This document shows positions 11,671 to 20,703 of a DNA stretch of 57,898 nucleotides, one piece after another. Positions within the stretch are counted from its first letter, which is position 1. Each line of letters begins with the position of its first letter. Position numbers and translations under genes: made by a program. The stretch covers positions 1 through 57,898 of the forward strand of contig JAQYPT010000028.1 in assembly GCA_028726625.1 (NCBI GenBank), read 5' to 3'. The notes below the pieces were generated by a model, which worked only from the letters and a program-made list of their open reading frames with translations, was not told where the DNA came from and did not search any database. The DNA comes from Prevotellaceae bacterium (lineage in GTDB: Bacteria > Bacteroidota > Bacteroidia > Bacteroidales > Bacteroidaceae).

Positions 11671-14600
11671 ATGGCAACATTTAGGACAACAATGCTAATG
11701 GCATTGGCATTATCCTCCGCCAGTCTTTCGTATGCAGACGCTACTGTTACCCCCATGGTGACTACGGCTCAGCAGCAGGCTGCGTGTAAGGGTACTATTA
11801 TGGATGCGAAAGGCGACCCTATCATTGGGGCGTCTATCGTAGTGAGTGGACAAAAGAAAGCCACGATTAGTGACGTGGATGGTAACTTTACGCTGCCAGA
11901 TGTGGCAACGGGAACCACGCTCACCATTTCGTATGTGGGCTACAAGACCCAGACGGTGGTGTGGAATGGGAAAGATCTCTCCATCACGCTGCTCGACGAT
12001 GCCGAAAATCTTGAGGACGTAGTGGTAGTGGGTTATGGTACTCAGAAGAAGGTAAACCTTACGGGTGCCGTGTCGGTAGTGAACAAGAAGACATTAGAGT
12101 CGCGCGCCGTCACCAGTGTGGCACAGGCGTTGCAAGGTGCCGTACCAGGACTGAACTTCACCGTGGGTAACGGTGGTGGCTCATTGGACCGCCGTATGTC
12201 TATGAACATCCGTGGTACGGGTACCATCGGTGAAGGCTCCAACGCTTCGCCACTGGTGCTGATCGATGGTACCGAAGGCGACTTGTATTCGTTGGCACCC
12301 AACGACATCGAGAGCATCTCTGTATTGAAAGATGCCTCAGCAAGTGCTATTTATGGTTCACGTGCAGCCTTTGGTGTTATTTTGGTGACAACCAAGAGCG
12401 GTAAGGACGGGCGCGCAAGTATTTCGTACAACGGTAACATGCGTTTCTCAACGGCTACACAAGTACCAGAGATGCCCAACTCGTACGACTTCGCACGCTA
12501 TTGGAACGATGCAGCTGCCAACAATGGTGAAGGTGCGCCGTTTAATGAGGAAACGCTGAAAAAGATTCAAGACAACATCAACGGAACGCTCAAGGAAGAA
12601 GACAAAGGTCTTACTAAGTGGAGAGGTTATGCCGCTAATGAGCCATGGGCGATGTACACTGGTTCTTGGGCAAACACCGACTGGTTCAAGGAGATGTACA
12701 AGAGCAACGTACCCTCACAAGAGCATAACGTTTCTATCAGCGGTGGCGCAAAGAACGTGAACTACTATGTAAGTGGTACATGGCTTAACCAGCACGGATT
12801 GATACGCCACGGCAAGGACGTACTCAACAAGTACAACTTTACAACGAAGGTGAACGCTGATGTCACCAAGTGGCTCTCCATCTCGTACAGCAACAAGTGG
12901 AACCGTGAGGCATACAATCGTCCATCATACATGACGGGACTGTTCTTCCACAACATCGCACGGCGTTGGCCTACCAACCCCATCTACGACCCACACGGAC
13001 ATTATGTGCATGGCAACGAGATTATCCAAATGGAAGATGGCGGTTTGGACAAAACCACCACAGACAAGCTGTTTCAGCAACTGGTGTTTGAGTTCAAGCC
13101 ACTCGCTGGCTGGAAGATTCGTTTGGAGGGCAATTACAACACCACCAACTATCACAACCACTGGGACGTACTGCCTATCTACTATCACGACCCACAGGAG
13201 CTGCTCACCCCAGCTGCATGGAGCGGTGACTACAAGGCAGGCAAGTCGAACGTAGGCGAGAGCATGAGCCGCACCAATTACTTCAACGGTCGTTTCTACA
13301 CCGAGTATGCGTTCACGCTCAACGACAAGCATGACCTGAAGTTATTAGGTGGTTTGGACATGGAATCGAACCTGTACACCACATTGTCGGCATCGCGTGC
13401 CGACCTCATCACACCCTTGGTGCCTACGCTCAACAACGCCACTCACAAGGATGTTCATCCCGGCTTTGGCAACAATCAATGGGCAACCATGGGTATGTTT
13501 GCTCGTGTGAACTATGCTTATGATTCTCGCTACTTGGCTGAGTTCTCTATCCGCCGCGACGGTTCTTCACGTTTCATCGGTGACAAGACATGGGCTACTT
13601 TCCCGTCGTTCTCTTTGGGTTGGAACATGGCACGCGAGGCATTCTTTGAACCACTAACCAAGATTGTACAGACGTTGAAGTTGCGTGGCTCATGGGGAAC
13701 ATTGGGCAACACCAACGTCCAGGCACTATATCCATGGTTCCTCAGCCAGCCAGTATGGGCAACATCTTCAAGTTGGCTCATAGACGGACAGAAACAAAAC
13801 GTAGCAGGTATGCCTGGATTGGTATCGCCAAATCTGACATGGGAAACCGTACGTTCTTGGAATGTGGGATTGGATTTCGGCATGTTCGACAACCGATTGC
13901 AGGGTAACTTCGACTACTTTGTGCGCAACACAAGCGACATGGTGGGACCCGCTCCCGTAAAACCTTCTATCTTGGGCGCAGGACAACCTAAAGAAAACAA
14001 CAGTGACTTACGCACCAATGGCTGGGAGCTGGAAGTGAGTTGGCGCGACCATGTTGGTGATTTCAACTATGGAGTGAAGTTAGTAATGTCTGACGACATA
14101 CAAACCATTACACGCTACTACAATCCTAACCGCTTGCTGTCACAATGGTGTGAAGGCCAGAAGATGGGCGACATTTGGGGATATCAAGTAGAGGGTATCG
14201 CACAGTCGGACAAAGAGATGAGCGACTGGCTTGCTAACAACAAACCATCATGGGGCTCGAACTGGGCTGCTGGTGATGTGATGTACAAAGACTTGAACGG
14301 CGACAAGAAAGTGAACAACGGTGAGAACACCTACGATAACACTGGCGACTTGACCGTTATCGGTAATTCAATGCCACGCTATCGCTTTGGTATTACCATG
14401 GATGCAGCGTGGAAAGGATTTGACTTCCTGCTCTTCTTACAAGGTGTAGGCAAGCGCGACTTCTGGGACAACTCTCCTTACAGCACTGGTGCTAACCACG
14501 GTATGTGGCAGGCAGCCGCCTTCAAAGAGCATTTGGACTACTGGCGTCCAGCAGATGATAAGAACTTCGGTCCTAATCCTGGCGCCTTCTATCCACGTCC

Positions 14601-14886
14601 TCTCTTCGGTAATGGAGGGAAGAACTTCCAAACCAGCGACCGCTATTTGCAGAATGCAGCTTACATGCGCATTAAGAACATTCAGTTGGGTTATACCTTA
14701 CCGGTTGAATTGACCAGCGCATGGGGATTTACCAGAGTTCGGTTCTATGTTTCGGCAGAGAACTTGTACACGTTCACTAAATTGAATAAAATCTTTGATC
14801 CAGAAGCAACAGGTGGCGACTGGGGACCAGGAAAGATTTACCCTCTGCAAAGGGTTTTGTCTTTTGGTTTGAATCTTAACTTTTAA
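11671..14886 (+). CDS. susC: SusC/RagA-type TonB-dependent outer-membrane receptor (starch locus)
   Basis: This outer-membrane beta-barrel imports glycans with energy from TonB, working with its SusD lid. A signal peptide (about 1-23) is followed by a carboxypeptidase-D-regulatory-like domain (about 38-115, KGTIMDAKGDPIIGASIVVSG). A TonB box/plug region with VVVVGYGTQKK (about 118-240) and the 22-strand-type barrel follow, ending RVLSFGLNLNF with a terminal aromatic. The 1071-residue length is typical. There is no STN domain, so it does not signal through FecR. It follows the starch enzymes and is 12 bp upstream of its susD. The starch substrate is inferred from these neighbours. Confidence 0.92.
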   Translation: MATFRTTMLMALALSSASLSYADATVTPMVTTAQQQAACKGTIMDAKGDPIIGASIVVSGQKKATISDVDGNFTLPDVATGTTLTISYVGYKTQTVVWNGKDLSITLLDDAENLEDVVVVGYGTQKKVNLTGAVSVVNKKTLESRAVTSVAQALQGAVPGLNFTVGNGGGSLDRRMSMNIRGTGTIGEGSNASPLVLIDGTEGDLYSLAPNDIESISVLKDASASAIYGSRAAFGVILVTTKSGKDGRASISYNGNMRFSTATQVPEMPNSYDFARYWNDAAANNGEGAPFNEETLKKIQDNINGTLKEEDKGLTKWRGYAANEPWAMYTGSWANTDWFKEMYKSNVPSQEHNVSISGGAKNVNYYVSGTWLNQHGLIRHGKDVLNKYNFTTKVNADVTKWLSISYSNKWNREAYNRPSYMTGLFFHNIARRWPTNPIYDPHGHYVHGNEIIQMEDGGLDKTTTDKLFQQLVFEFKPLAGWKIRLEGNYNTTNYHNHWDVLPIYYHDPQELLTPAAWSGDYKAGKSNVGESMSRTNYFNGRFYTEYAFTLNDKHDLKLLGGLDMESNLYTTLSASRADLITPLVPTLNNATHKDVHPGFGNNQWATMGMFARVNYAYDSRYLAEFSIRRDGSSRFIGDKTWATFPSFSLGWNMAREAFFEPLTKIVQTLKLRGSWGTLGNTNVQALYPWFLSQPVWATSSSWLIDGQKQNVAGMPGLVSPNLTWETVRSWNVGLDFGMFDNRLQGNFDYFVRNTSDMVGPAPVKPSILGAGQPKENNSDLRTNGWELEVSWRDHVGDFNYGVKLVMSDDIQTITRYYNPNRLLSQWCEGQKMGDIWGYQVEGIAQSDKEMSDWLANNKPSWGSNWAAGDVMYKDLNGDKKVNNGENTYDNTGDLTVIGNSMPRYRFGITMDAAWKGFDFLLFLQGVGKRDFWDNSPYSTGANHGMWQAAAFKEHLDYWRPADDKNFGPNPGAFYPRPLFGNGGKNFQTSDRYLQNAAYMRIKNIQLGYTLPVELTSAWGFTRVRFYVSAENLYTFTKLNKIFDPEATGGDWGPGKIYPLQRVLSFGLNLNF

Positions 14887-14898
14887 TAATTGGAAATT

Positions 14899-16992
14899 AT
14901 GAAATACGGTATAAAAAATATTTTAAGTGGAGGAATGGTCATGGCATGTACCAGCTTGATGCTGACAGCGTGCAACGACTTCTTAGACAGGGCACCTCTG
15001 GATCAAGTGTCTCCCGGCGACTACTACAAAAACGCCGACCAATTGGGTACGTTTACATGGAATTATTATCAAACTATCTTTCCCAACAACATTGGTTGGT
15101 GGGCAGGTGTAGCCACTTACGACAACGGAACCGACAACCAGGCAACGACCAACGGTAATGCAAGCATGTTCTTGCAAGACCAGTGGAAGGTGCCTACGGC
15201 AGGCGGCATCGGCTTTAACGCCATCCGTGATGTCAACAAATTTATCAATGAGCAGGAAGCTAAGATAAAAGCGGGAGCCGTAGAAGGTGACAAAAAGCTG
15301 ATAGAACAATACATGGGCGAGGCTTACTTCATCAGAGCCATGCTCTATTACGGCAAGCTGCAAAACTATGGCGACTTCCCTATTCAATTAAAGGAACTGA
15401 ACATTGATGCCGACTTGGCGGAGGCAAGCAAGCGCATGCCTCGTAACTTGGTGGCACGCCAGATATTGTCAGACATGGACAAGGCTATATCTATGTTGCA
15501 AGAAAAACCAGCCAATGGCGGAAAATTGCGCATCAACAAGTATGCCGCTTTGGCGGTGAAGTCGAGAATGGCACTATATGAAGGTACCTTTGAAAAATAC
15601 CACAGAGGTACTGGACGTGTGCCTGGTGATGCCAATTGGCCAGGAAAGGACAAGGCTTGGAACAAAGACTTCAAGATTAACCAACAAGAAGAAGTTGACT
15701 TCTTTTTAACGCAAGCCATGGATGCCGCCAAGCAGGTGTCTGATGCTGTTGGGCTTTCGACAGTGAACAGTCATCAAATGAATCCTACAAAGAGTGGTGA
15801 GTATGGTGGTTGGAATCCTTACTATGATATGTTTGCTTCGCCTGATTTGAACAAATATCCAGAAGTGTTGATGTGGAGACAGTTTAATGCAGATATCAGT
15901 GTGGCTCACCTTACATCCAACAAGTTGCGGACAGGTTCGCAGACGGGATGGACAAGAGGCTTGGTAGAGTCGTTCTTGATGAAGAATGGTCTGCCTATCT
16001 ACGCCCGAGAATCTGGATACCAGGGTGACAAGTCGATTGACTTGGCAAAGACCAACAGGGACGAGCGTCTGCAATTGTTTGTATTTGGCGAATCAGACGT
16101 GTTGGCTTCAGACCCGAATAGTATTACGGTATATAATGAGCAAGCAAAGAAAAAGAAACTACCTACAGTTGAGCTTGTCAAGTTGGGCATTGCCAATATC
16201 ATCATAGAGAATGCCGAGAGCAAGGACAACACTGGCTACAGACAACGTAAATTCTACAACTACGACCCAGCCATGCAGTTGGGACAGACTTTCTCGGATG
16301 TCTCAGGACAGATATTGGTACGCGTGGAAGAAGCAATGCTCAACTATATCGAGGCTTCTTACGAGAAGACAGGTGGTATTGATGCCACGGCACGGAAGTA
16401 TTGGACTCAATTGCGCGAACGTGCTGGCATTACAGCTTCTATTGAAACAACCATCAACGCTACCGACATGAACCGCGAAGCAAACGTAAACACACCTTCA
16501 TACGACTGGGGTGCATTCTCGGCAGGTAAGCCTATCAACGCTACACTGTATTCTATCAGACGTGAGCGCAGAAGCGAGTTGGCTGGTGAGGGTTATCGTT
16601 TTGATGACCTCATTCGTTGGGCTGCTTTGGATCAGGTGAAGAATTACCAAATAGAAGGTGTGAACTTCTGGGATGAGATGTATAAGAATAAGGTGTTCGA
16701 GTATAAAGCTAAAGATGACAAAGGCAATGAAGTGGTGAAGAGCTATATCGTTGCTGATGGTGACGACAAGGCTACCATGTCTTCTAAGGAGCTTACAAAG
16801 TACTATCGCCCTTATCAGGTAAACAAGAAATACAACCTGTATGATGGATATACATTCTATCAGGCTCACTACCTGTCTCCTTTCTCTATTCAGGAGATGA
16901 AGGTCTGTTCGCCAGATGGTTCAGTAGAAAATACATACCTTTACCAAAATATTTATTGGCCGACAACTCCTAATGGAGAGGCTGAGAAGTAA
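14899..16992 (+). CDS. susD: SusD/RagB-type surface glycan-binding lipoprotein
   Basis: This partners the preceding SusC as the surface lid that captures oligosaccharides. The ATG at 14899 gives a lipoprotein signal with Cys25 (LMLTACNDFLD); the TTG at 14890 is not needed. TPR-like SusD regions include the N-terminal FLDRAPLDQVSPGDYY and the C-terminal RRERRSELAGEGYRFDDLIRW, typical of RagB/SusD. At 698 residues it is longer than B. thetaiotaomicron SusD (about 550), with extra sequence mainly in the C-terminal half. No SusE/F/G-type genes follow; a terminator and ribosomal genes come next. Confidence 0.9.
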   Translation: MKYGIKNILSGGMVMACTSLMLTACNDFLDRAPLDQVSPGDYYKNADQLGTFTWNYYQTIFPNNIGWWAGVATYDNGTDNQATTNGNASMFLQDQWKVPTAGGIGFNAIRDVNKFINEQEAKIKAGAVEGDKKLIEQYMGEAYFIRAMLYYGKLQNYGDFPIQLKELNIDADLAEASKRMPRNLVARQILSDMDKAISMLQEKPANGGKLRINKYAALAVKSRMALYEGTFEKYHRGTGRVPGDANWPGKDKAWNKDFKINQQEEVDFFLTQAMDAAKQVSDAVGLSTVNSHQMNPTKSGEYGGWNPYYDMFASPDLNKYPEVLMWRQFNADISVAHLTSNKLRTGSQTGWTRGLVESFLMKNGLPIYARESGYQGDKSIDLAKTNRDERLQLFVFGESDVLASDPNSITVYNEQAKKKKLPTVELVKLGIANIIIENAESKDNTGYRQRKFYNYDPAMQLGQTFSDVSGQILVRVEEAMLNYIEASYEKTGGIDATARKYWTQLRERAGITASIETTINATDMNREANVNTPSYDWGAFSAGKPINATLYSIRRERRSELAGEGYRFDDLIRWAALDQVKNYQIEGVNFWDEMYKNKVFEYKAKDDKGNEVVKSYIVADGDDKATMSSKELTKYYRPYQVNKKYNLYDGYTFYQAHYLSPFSIQEMKVCSPDGSVENTYLYQNIYWPTTPNGEAEK

Positions 16993-17023
16993 GAGCAGTA
17001 GTTTATTTATGCAATATTTTAGT

Positions 17024-17058
17024 GGGAGGCAGTCAACCAAGAGCGGTGATTGCCTCCC
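17024..17058 (+). terminator. Stem-loop terminator after susD
   Basis: A 12-bp stem (17024-17035 with 17047-17058, one G-T wobble) around an 11-nt loop lies 32 bp after the susD stop. The downstream sequence is only mildly T-rich, so termination may be partial or Rho-assisted. Confidence 0.6.
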
Positions 17059-17200
17059 GCCTTGCTTGAGTGGTATAAGGATGGTGATGTGCAATTTGCT
17101 TGTCCTATGCTTATATTTCATTAATCGCCTCATGTGCCATGTTAACAATACAAAATACCGTTAAATAACTTTAATTAGAAAAATTGGTTCATGAACACTT

Positions 17201-17231
17201 TTTGCATATTGACATATAATGTGTACTTTTG
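17201..17231 (+). promoter_or_regulatory. Promoter of rplM-rpsI
   Basis: TTTG (17201-17204), a 19-nt spacer and TACTTTTG (17224-17231) form an excellent Bacteroidetes housekeeping promoter. The predicted start near 17238 leaves a leader of about 138 nt. Confidence 0.8.
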
Positions 17232-17237
17232 CAGACC

Positions 17238-17375
17238 GATTATTTCGGGGATGAACTTAGAGTCCCCTGTGCGGATGTGTTAATAGTGGTGCTTTTGGCC
17301 GAGCATCACGGTTAGTGAATCGTTCGTACATGAGTGAAATAAAAACGTTTTTTAGTAGTAAAATTTAAATTTTTA
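17238..17375 (+). promoter_or_regulatory. Structured 5' leader of rplM-rpsI
   Basis: The leader contains two hairpins: GGGGA/TCCCC (17247-17251 with 17263-17267) and an 8-bp GTGGTGCT/AGCATCAC stem (17286-17293 with 17302-17309). An A/T-rich stretch then runs up to the ATG. Ribosomal-protein operons in Bacteroidia commonly carry autoregulatory leaders. I believe an L13 leader class has been described for this group, but I cannot check the match here. Confidence 0.55.
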
Positions 17376-17837
17376 ATGGACACATTAAGTTACAAGACTA
17401 TTTCCGTCAACAGGGAAACAGCTCAAAAAGAGTGGGTCGTAGTAGACGCAACCGACCAGATTGTTGGTCGCCTTTGCTCAAAGGTCGCTAAGTTGCTGCG
17501 TGGCAAGTACAAGCCAACTTTCACTCCTCATGTTGATTGTGGAGACAATGTCATCATCATCAATGCCGAGAAAATCAAGTTCTCTGGCAAGAAAGAAACA
17601 GACAAACTTTATACACGTTATACCGGTTATCCTGGTGGACAGCGTTTCAATACCCCTGCCGAGCTTCGTACTCGCAAGAACGGTGTTGACAAGATTGTTC
17701 GTCATGCCGTGAAAGGTATGCTGCCAAAGGGTCCATTGGGACGTTCTTTGCTGAGCAACCTGTATGTATTCGAAGGCGCTGAGCACGACAAGGCTGCCCA
17801 GAAGCCTAAGGCTATCGATATTAACCAGTATAAATAA
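17376..17837 (+). CDS. rplM: 50S ribosomal protein L13
   Basis: L13 is an early-assembling large-subunit protein. Its family signature is clear: WVVVDATDQIVGRLCSKVAKLLRGKYKP near the N-terminus, GDNVIIINAEKIKFSG, TGYPGGQR and AVKGMLPKGPLGR. The length of 153 residues is normal. It is followed 9 bp later by rpsI, the near-universal L13-S9 operon. Expression is probably driven by the promoter at 17201-17231 and controlled through the structured leader. Confidence 0.98.
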   Translation: MDTLSYKTISVNRETAQKEWVVVDATDQIVGRLCSKVAKLLRGKYKPTFTPHVDCGDNVIIINAEKIKFSGKKETDKLYTRYTGYPGGQRFNTPAELRTRKNGVDKIVRHAVKGMLPKGPLGRSLLSNLYVFEGAEHDKAAQKPKAIDINQYK

Positions 17838-17846
17838 TAAGGAAAG

Positions 17847-18233
17847 ATGGAAGTAATCAATGCAATAGGCCGCCGCAAGAGCGCCATCGCTCGCGTATAC
17901 CTCACTGAAGGTACCGGCAAAATAACGATTAACAAAAAAGATATTGAAACCTATTTCCCATCAGCTATCTTGCGTTATGTGGTTAAACAGCCATTGGAAG
18001 CACTTGAGGTTGAAGGAAAATATGACATCAAGGCCAACCTTGATGGTGGCGGATTCACAGGTCAGAGCCAGGCACTTCGCCTCGCCATTGCCCGTGCGCT
18101 CGTCAAGTTGAATGCTGAAGATAAGAAGGTGTTGAAGGACAATGGATTCTTGACACGTGACAGCCGTGCTGTTGAGCGTAAGAAGCCAGGACAGCCAAAG
18201 GCCCGTCGTCGCTTCCAGTTCAGTAAGCGTTAA
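17847..18233 (+). CDS. rpsI: 30S ribosomal protein S9
   Basis: S9 is a small-subunit head protein whose C-terminal tail reaches the P-site tRNA. The signatures are INAIGRRKSAIARVYL at the start, GGGFTGQSQALRLAIARAL in the middle, and the basic C-terminus KARRRFQFSKR ending in the invariant Lys-Arg. The 128-residue length is standard. It is co-transcribed with rplM. Confidence 0.98.
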   Translation: MEVINAIGRRKSAIARVYLTEGTGKITINKKDIETYFPSAILRYVVKQPLEALEVEGKYDIKANLDGGGFTGQSQALRLAIARALVKLNAEDKKVLKDNGFLTRDSRAVERKKPGQPKARRRFQFSKR

Positions 18234-18237
18234 AAAT

Positions 18238-18423
18238 GAGTTTGTAAGTTTTTTAGTTGCTTTAGTTTTTTAGTTGCATAGTTACTTGGTCGTTGACAGG
18301 TTTTAGCCTCATCATTGCGTTTATCGTATTTGACACATTTCTTATATGTTTATGAGCTAAACACCAGACCACAGGACTAATAAAAGACTCAAGAACTTAA
18401 AACTCAGAAACTCAAAAACTCAT
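18238..18423. repeat. Inverted arrays of AGTT/AACT words between rpsI and rpsB
   Basis: The left side (18238-18285) repeats TTTTAGTTG-like words. The right side (about 18386-18423) repeats ACTCA/AACTCA words in the opposite sense, so the two sides can partly pair. The central part shows nothing I recognise. The layout (word arrays facing each other around a unique core) resembles the elements at 10671-10910 and 47461-47580. It may provide the rpsI terminator. From 18424 to 18524 I see no gene. Confidence 0.45.
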
Positions 18424-18524
18424 GTTTAGTATCTAAATCCTCGAGATTTCCCATGCGTGGCGAACTACTCGAAGATTGGTTCTAATCAACTAAAAAGAAA
18501 GTAAACAATTTAATAAAAAGAAAA

Positions 18525-19415
18525 ATGTCAAGAACAAATTTTGACCAATTATTGCAGGCAGGTAGCCACTTCGGACACCTCCGTCGCAAATGGAATCCAG
18601 CCATGGCTCCTTATATCTTCATGGAGCGCAATGGCATTCACATCATCGACCTGAACAAGACGGTTGCTAAGATTGACGAAGCAGCCGAAGCTTTGAAACA
18701 GATTGCGAAGTCTGGCAGGAAGATTTTGTTTGTCGCTACTAAAAAACAAGCTAAGGACATCGTAGCCGAGAAGGCCGCATCTGTAAACATGCCATACGTG
18801 AACGAGCGTTGGGCTGGTGGTACACTGACCAACTTCCCAACCATTCGTAAGGCTGTGAAGAAAATGACAAACATCGACAAGTTGATGGCTGATGGCACGT
18901 TCGCAAACATCTCCAAGCGTGAGTTGCTTCAGATTACACGCCAACGCGCCAAGTTGGAGAAGAACTTGGGTTCTATTGCCGACCTTACACGCTTGCCTTC
19001 GGCACTGTTCGTCGTTGACGTAATGAAAGAACATATCGCTGTGAAGGAAGCCAATCGCCTGGGCATCCCTGTGTTCGCCATCGTTGACACCAACTCAGAT
19101 CCTAAGAACATCGATTTCGTGATTCCCGCAAATGATGATGCGAAAGATTCTGTAGAAGTAATCTTAACTGCTTGCTGCCAAGCCATCGCAGAGGGTTTGG
19201 AGGAACGCAAGGCTGAAAAGGCTGACGAAAAGGCAGCCGCCGAGCAACAAGAGGAAGCTGCAGAGGCTAAGCCAAAGCGCGCTCGCAAAGCTCGCAAGCA
19301 GACCGAAGAGGCTGAGAAGGCTGAAGGAACAGAGGAAGTAGCTGAAAAGGCTGAGCCTGCAAAGGAAGAAAACAAGGAAGCTGAAGCTAAAGAAGAAGCT
19401 CCTGCTGCTGAATAA
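18525..19415 (+). CDS. rpsB: 30S ribosomal protein S2 with long acidic/basic C-terminal tail
   Basis: S2 is a late-assembling small-subunit protein. The core (residues 1 to about 225) has the signatures FDQLLQAGSHFGHLRRKWNP, ERWAGGTLTNF and PDVMKEHIAVKEA-like FVVDVMKEHIAVKEAN. The last 70 residues are a low-complexity tail rich in Ala, Glu and Lys, including a basic PKRARKARK patch. It is 296 residues against roughly 240 in E. coli; extended tails occur in Bacteroidetes S2. It is followed by tsf, the usual neighbour. Confidence 0.97.
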   Translation: MSRTNFDQLLQAGSHFGHLRRKWNPAMAPYIFMERNGIHIIDLNKTVAKIDEAAEALKQIAKSGRKILFVATKKQAKDIVAEKAASVNMPYVNERWAGGTLTNFPTIRKAVKKMTNIDKLMADGTFANISKRELLQITRQRAKLEKNLGSIADLTRLPSALFVVDVMKEHIAVKEANRLGIPVFAIVDTNSDPKNIDFVIPANDDAKDSVEVILTACCQAIAEGLEERKAEKADEKAAAEQQEEAAEAKPKRARKARKQTEEAEKAEGTEEVAEKAEPAKEENKEAEAKEEAPAAE

Positions 19416-19426
19416 TCATATTGAAT

Positions 19427-19500
19427 AGAGAAGAACGAAGGGGGAAAGGTATGTTCTTTACATATCTGGTGGTCTCTTCATTCTTCTCTGTCATTTTTTA
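19427..19500 (+). terminator. Attenuator-like stem-loop between rpsB and tsf
   Basis: Arms 19427-19440 and 19476-19489 pair over 14 positions with one mismatch around a 35-nt loop. A GTCATTTTTTA T-rich stretch follows. It lies in the 126-bp gap between rpsB and tsf and could reduce read-through, so that EF-Ts is made in a different amount from S2. Confidence 0.5.
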
Positions 19501-19541
19501 TAATAGAATTATATTAACCCAAAAAATAAGATTTTTATATT

Positions 19542-20534
19542 ATGGCTGTAACAATTGCTGATATACAAAAGCTTCGTAAAATGACCGGCGCTGGTTTGGC
19601 TGATTGCAAGAAAGCGTTGACCGAAGCTGCTGGTGACATGGACAAGGCTGTTGAGTTGGTTCGTGAACGCGGACTGGCTATCGCTGCCAAGCGTTCTGAT
19701 CGTGAAACCTCAAACGGTTGTGTGCTTGTGAAAGTTGACAAAGACTTCGCTGCAATGATTGCCTTGAAGTGCGAAACCGACTTCGTGGCTAACGGCAAGG
19801 ACTTCATCGAGTGTACACAAAACATCCTCGACGCTGCCGTTGCTGCTAAGGCCAAGACCATCGATGAAATCCTTACTTTGAAGCTCGCAGATGGAAAAGA
19901 TGTTGCCACAACTGTTAAACTTCGTTCTGGTATCACAGGCGAGAAGATGGAGTTGGATGGCTATCGTTTCCTCGAAGGAGAAAACATCGAGGCATACAAC
20001 CACATGAACAAGAACATCTTGTGCACGATGGTTCAAACCAACAAACCTGCCGAAGAGCAGGCTCATAACATCGCCATGCAGGTTGCTGCGATGAACCCTG
20101 TGGCCTTGAATGAAGAAAACGTTTCGCAAGAAGTGAAAGATGCTGAGTACAAGGTGGCCGTAGAGAAGACCAAAGAAGAGCAGATTGAGAAGGCTGTTTC
20201 AGCCGCATTGAAGAAAGCTGGCTTCAACTTGTATATCGCTGAGAGCGAGGAACACATGGAGGAAGGCCTCCGCAAGGGTGAGATCACCGCTGAGCAAGCA
20301 GAAGAGATTCGTAAGATTAAGGCTGAAACAGCAGCTGACAAGAAGGAGCACTTGCAAGAAAACATGATTCAGAATATTGCTAAAGGCCGTATGAACAAGT
20401 TCTTCAAGGAAAACTGCTTGTTGAACCAAGAATATATCCAGGACAGCAAAATCACTGTTTCTGAATATCTGAAACAGGCTGACAAAGATTTGGAAATCGT
20501 CGACTTCAAGCGTTTTAGCTTGCGTGCAGATTAA
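19542..20534 (+). CDS. tsf: Translation elongation factor Ts
   Basis: EF-Ts exchanges GDP for GTP on EF-Tu. The N-terminal UBA-like motif (IADIQKLRKMTGAGLADCKKAL) is followed by the TDFVANGKDF signature of the core and a C-terminal coiled-coil/EF-Tu-binding region. It is 330 residues. A strong terminator starts 38 bp after its stop, so it ends the rpsB-tsf unit. Confidence 0.98.
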   Translation: MAVTIADIQKLRKMTGAGLADCKKALTEAAGDMDKAVELVRERGLAIAAKRSDRETSNGCVLVKVDKDFAAMIALKCETDFVANGKDFIECTQNILDAAVAAKAKTIDEILTLKLADGKDVATTVKLRSGITGEKMELDGYRFLEGENIEAYNHMNKNILCTMVQTNKPAEEQAHNIAMQVAAMNPVALNEENVSQEVKDAEYKVAVEKTKEEQIEKAVSAALKKAGFNLYIAESEEHMEEGLRKGEITAEQAEEIRKIKAETAADKKEHLQENMIQNIAKGRMNKFFKENCLLNQEYIQDSKITVSEYLKQADKDLEIVDFKRFSLRAD

Positions 20535-20571
20535 GAAATAGCTTCCAAGGAAGGAAGATACATGACATAGA

Positions 20572-20606
20572 AAAGTCCGGTTGAGTACCTCTCAATCGGG
20601 CTTTTT
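20572..20606 (+). terminator. Rho-independent terminator after tsf
   Basis: A 14-nt stem (20572-20585 with 20591-20604, including G-T pairs) with a 5-nt loop runs into a T-run (CTTTTTGC). This is a classic intrinsic terminator. Confidence 0.85.
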
Positions 20607-20639
20607 GCATTTATCTTCGCTACTTATTCTAATTTGTAG

Positions 20640-20647
20640 TATCTTTG
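20640..20647 (+). promoter_or_regulatory. Candidate -7 box for the FAH-family gene
   Basis: TATCTTTG matches TAnnTTTG exactly, 56 nt upstream of the ATG at 20704 and just after the tsf terminator. No good -33 TTTG at the expected distance was seen. Confidence 0.5.
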
Positions 20648-20703
20648 CAGCATACCAAATTGCAGCTGCCGGCTGCGTAGAATCAATAGAAAGAATCAAA
20701 AGG

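Noticed and set aside
20581..20703. N-terminal extension of the FAH-family protein
   Set aside because: It needs a TTG start and overlaps the tsf terminator and a promoter box; the ATG at 20704 begins at the conserved family start.
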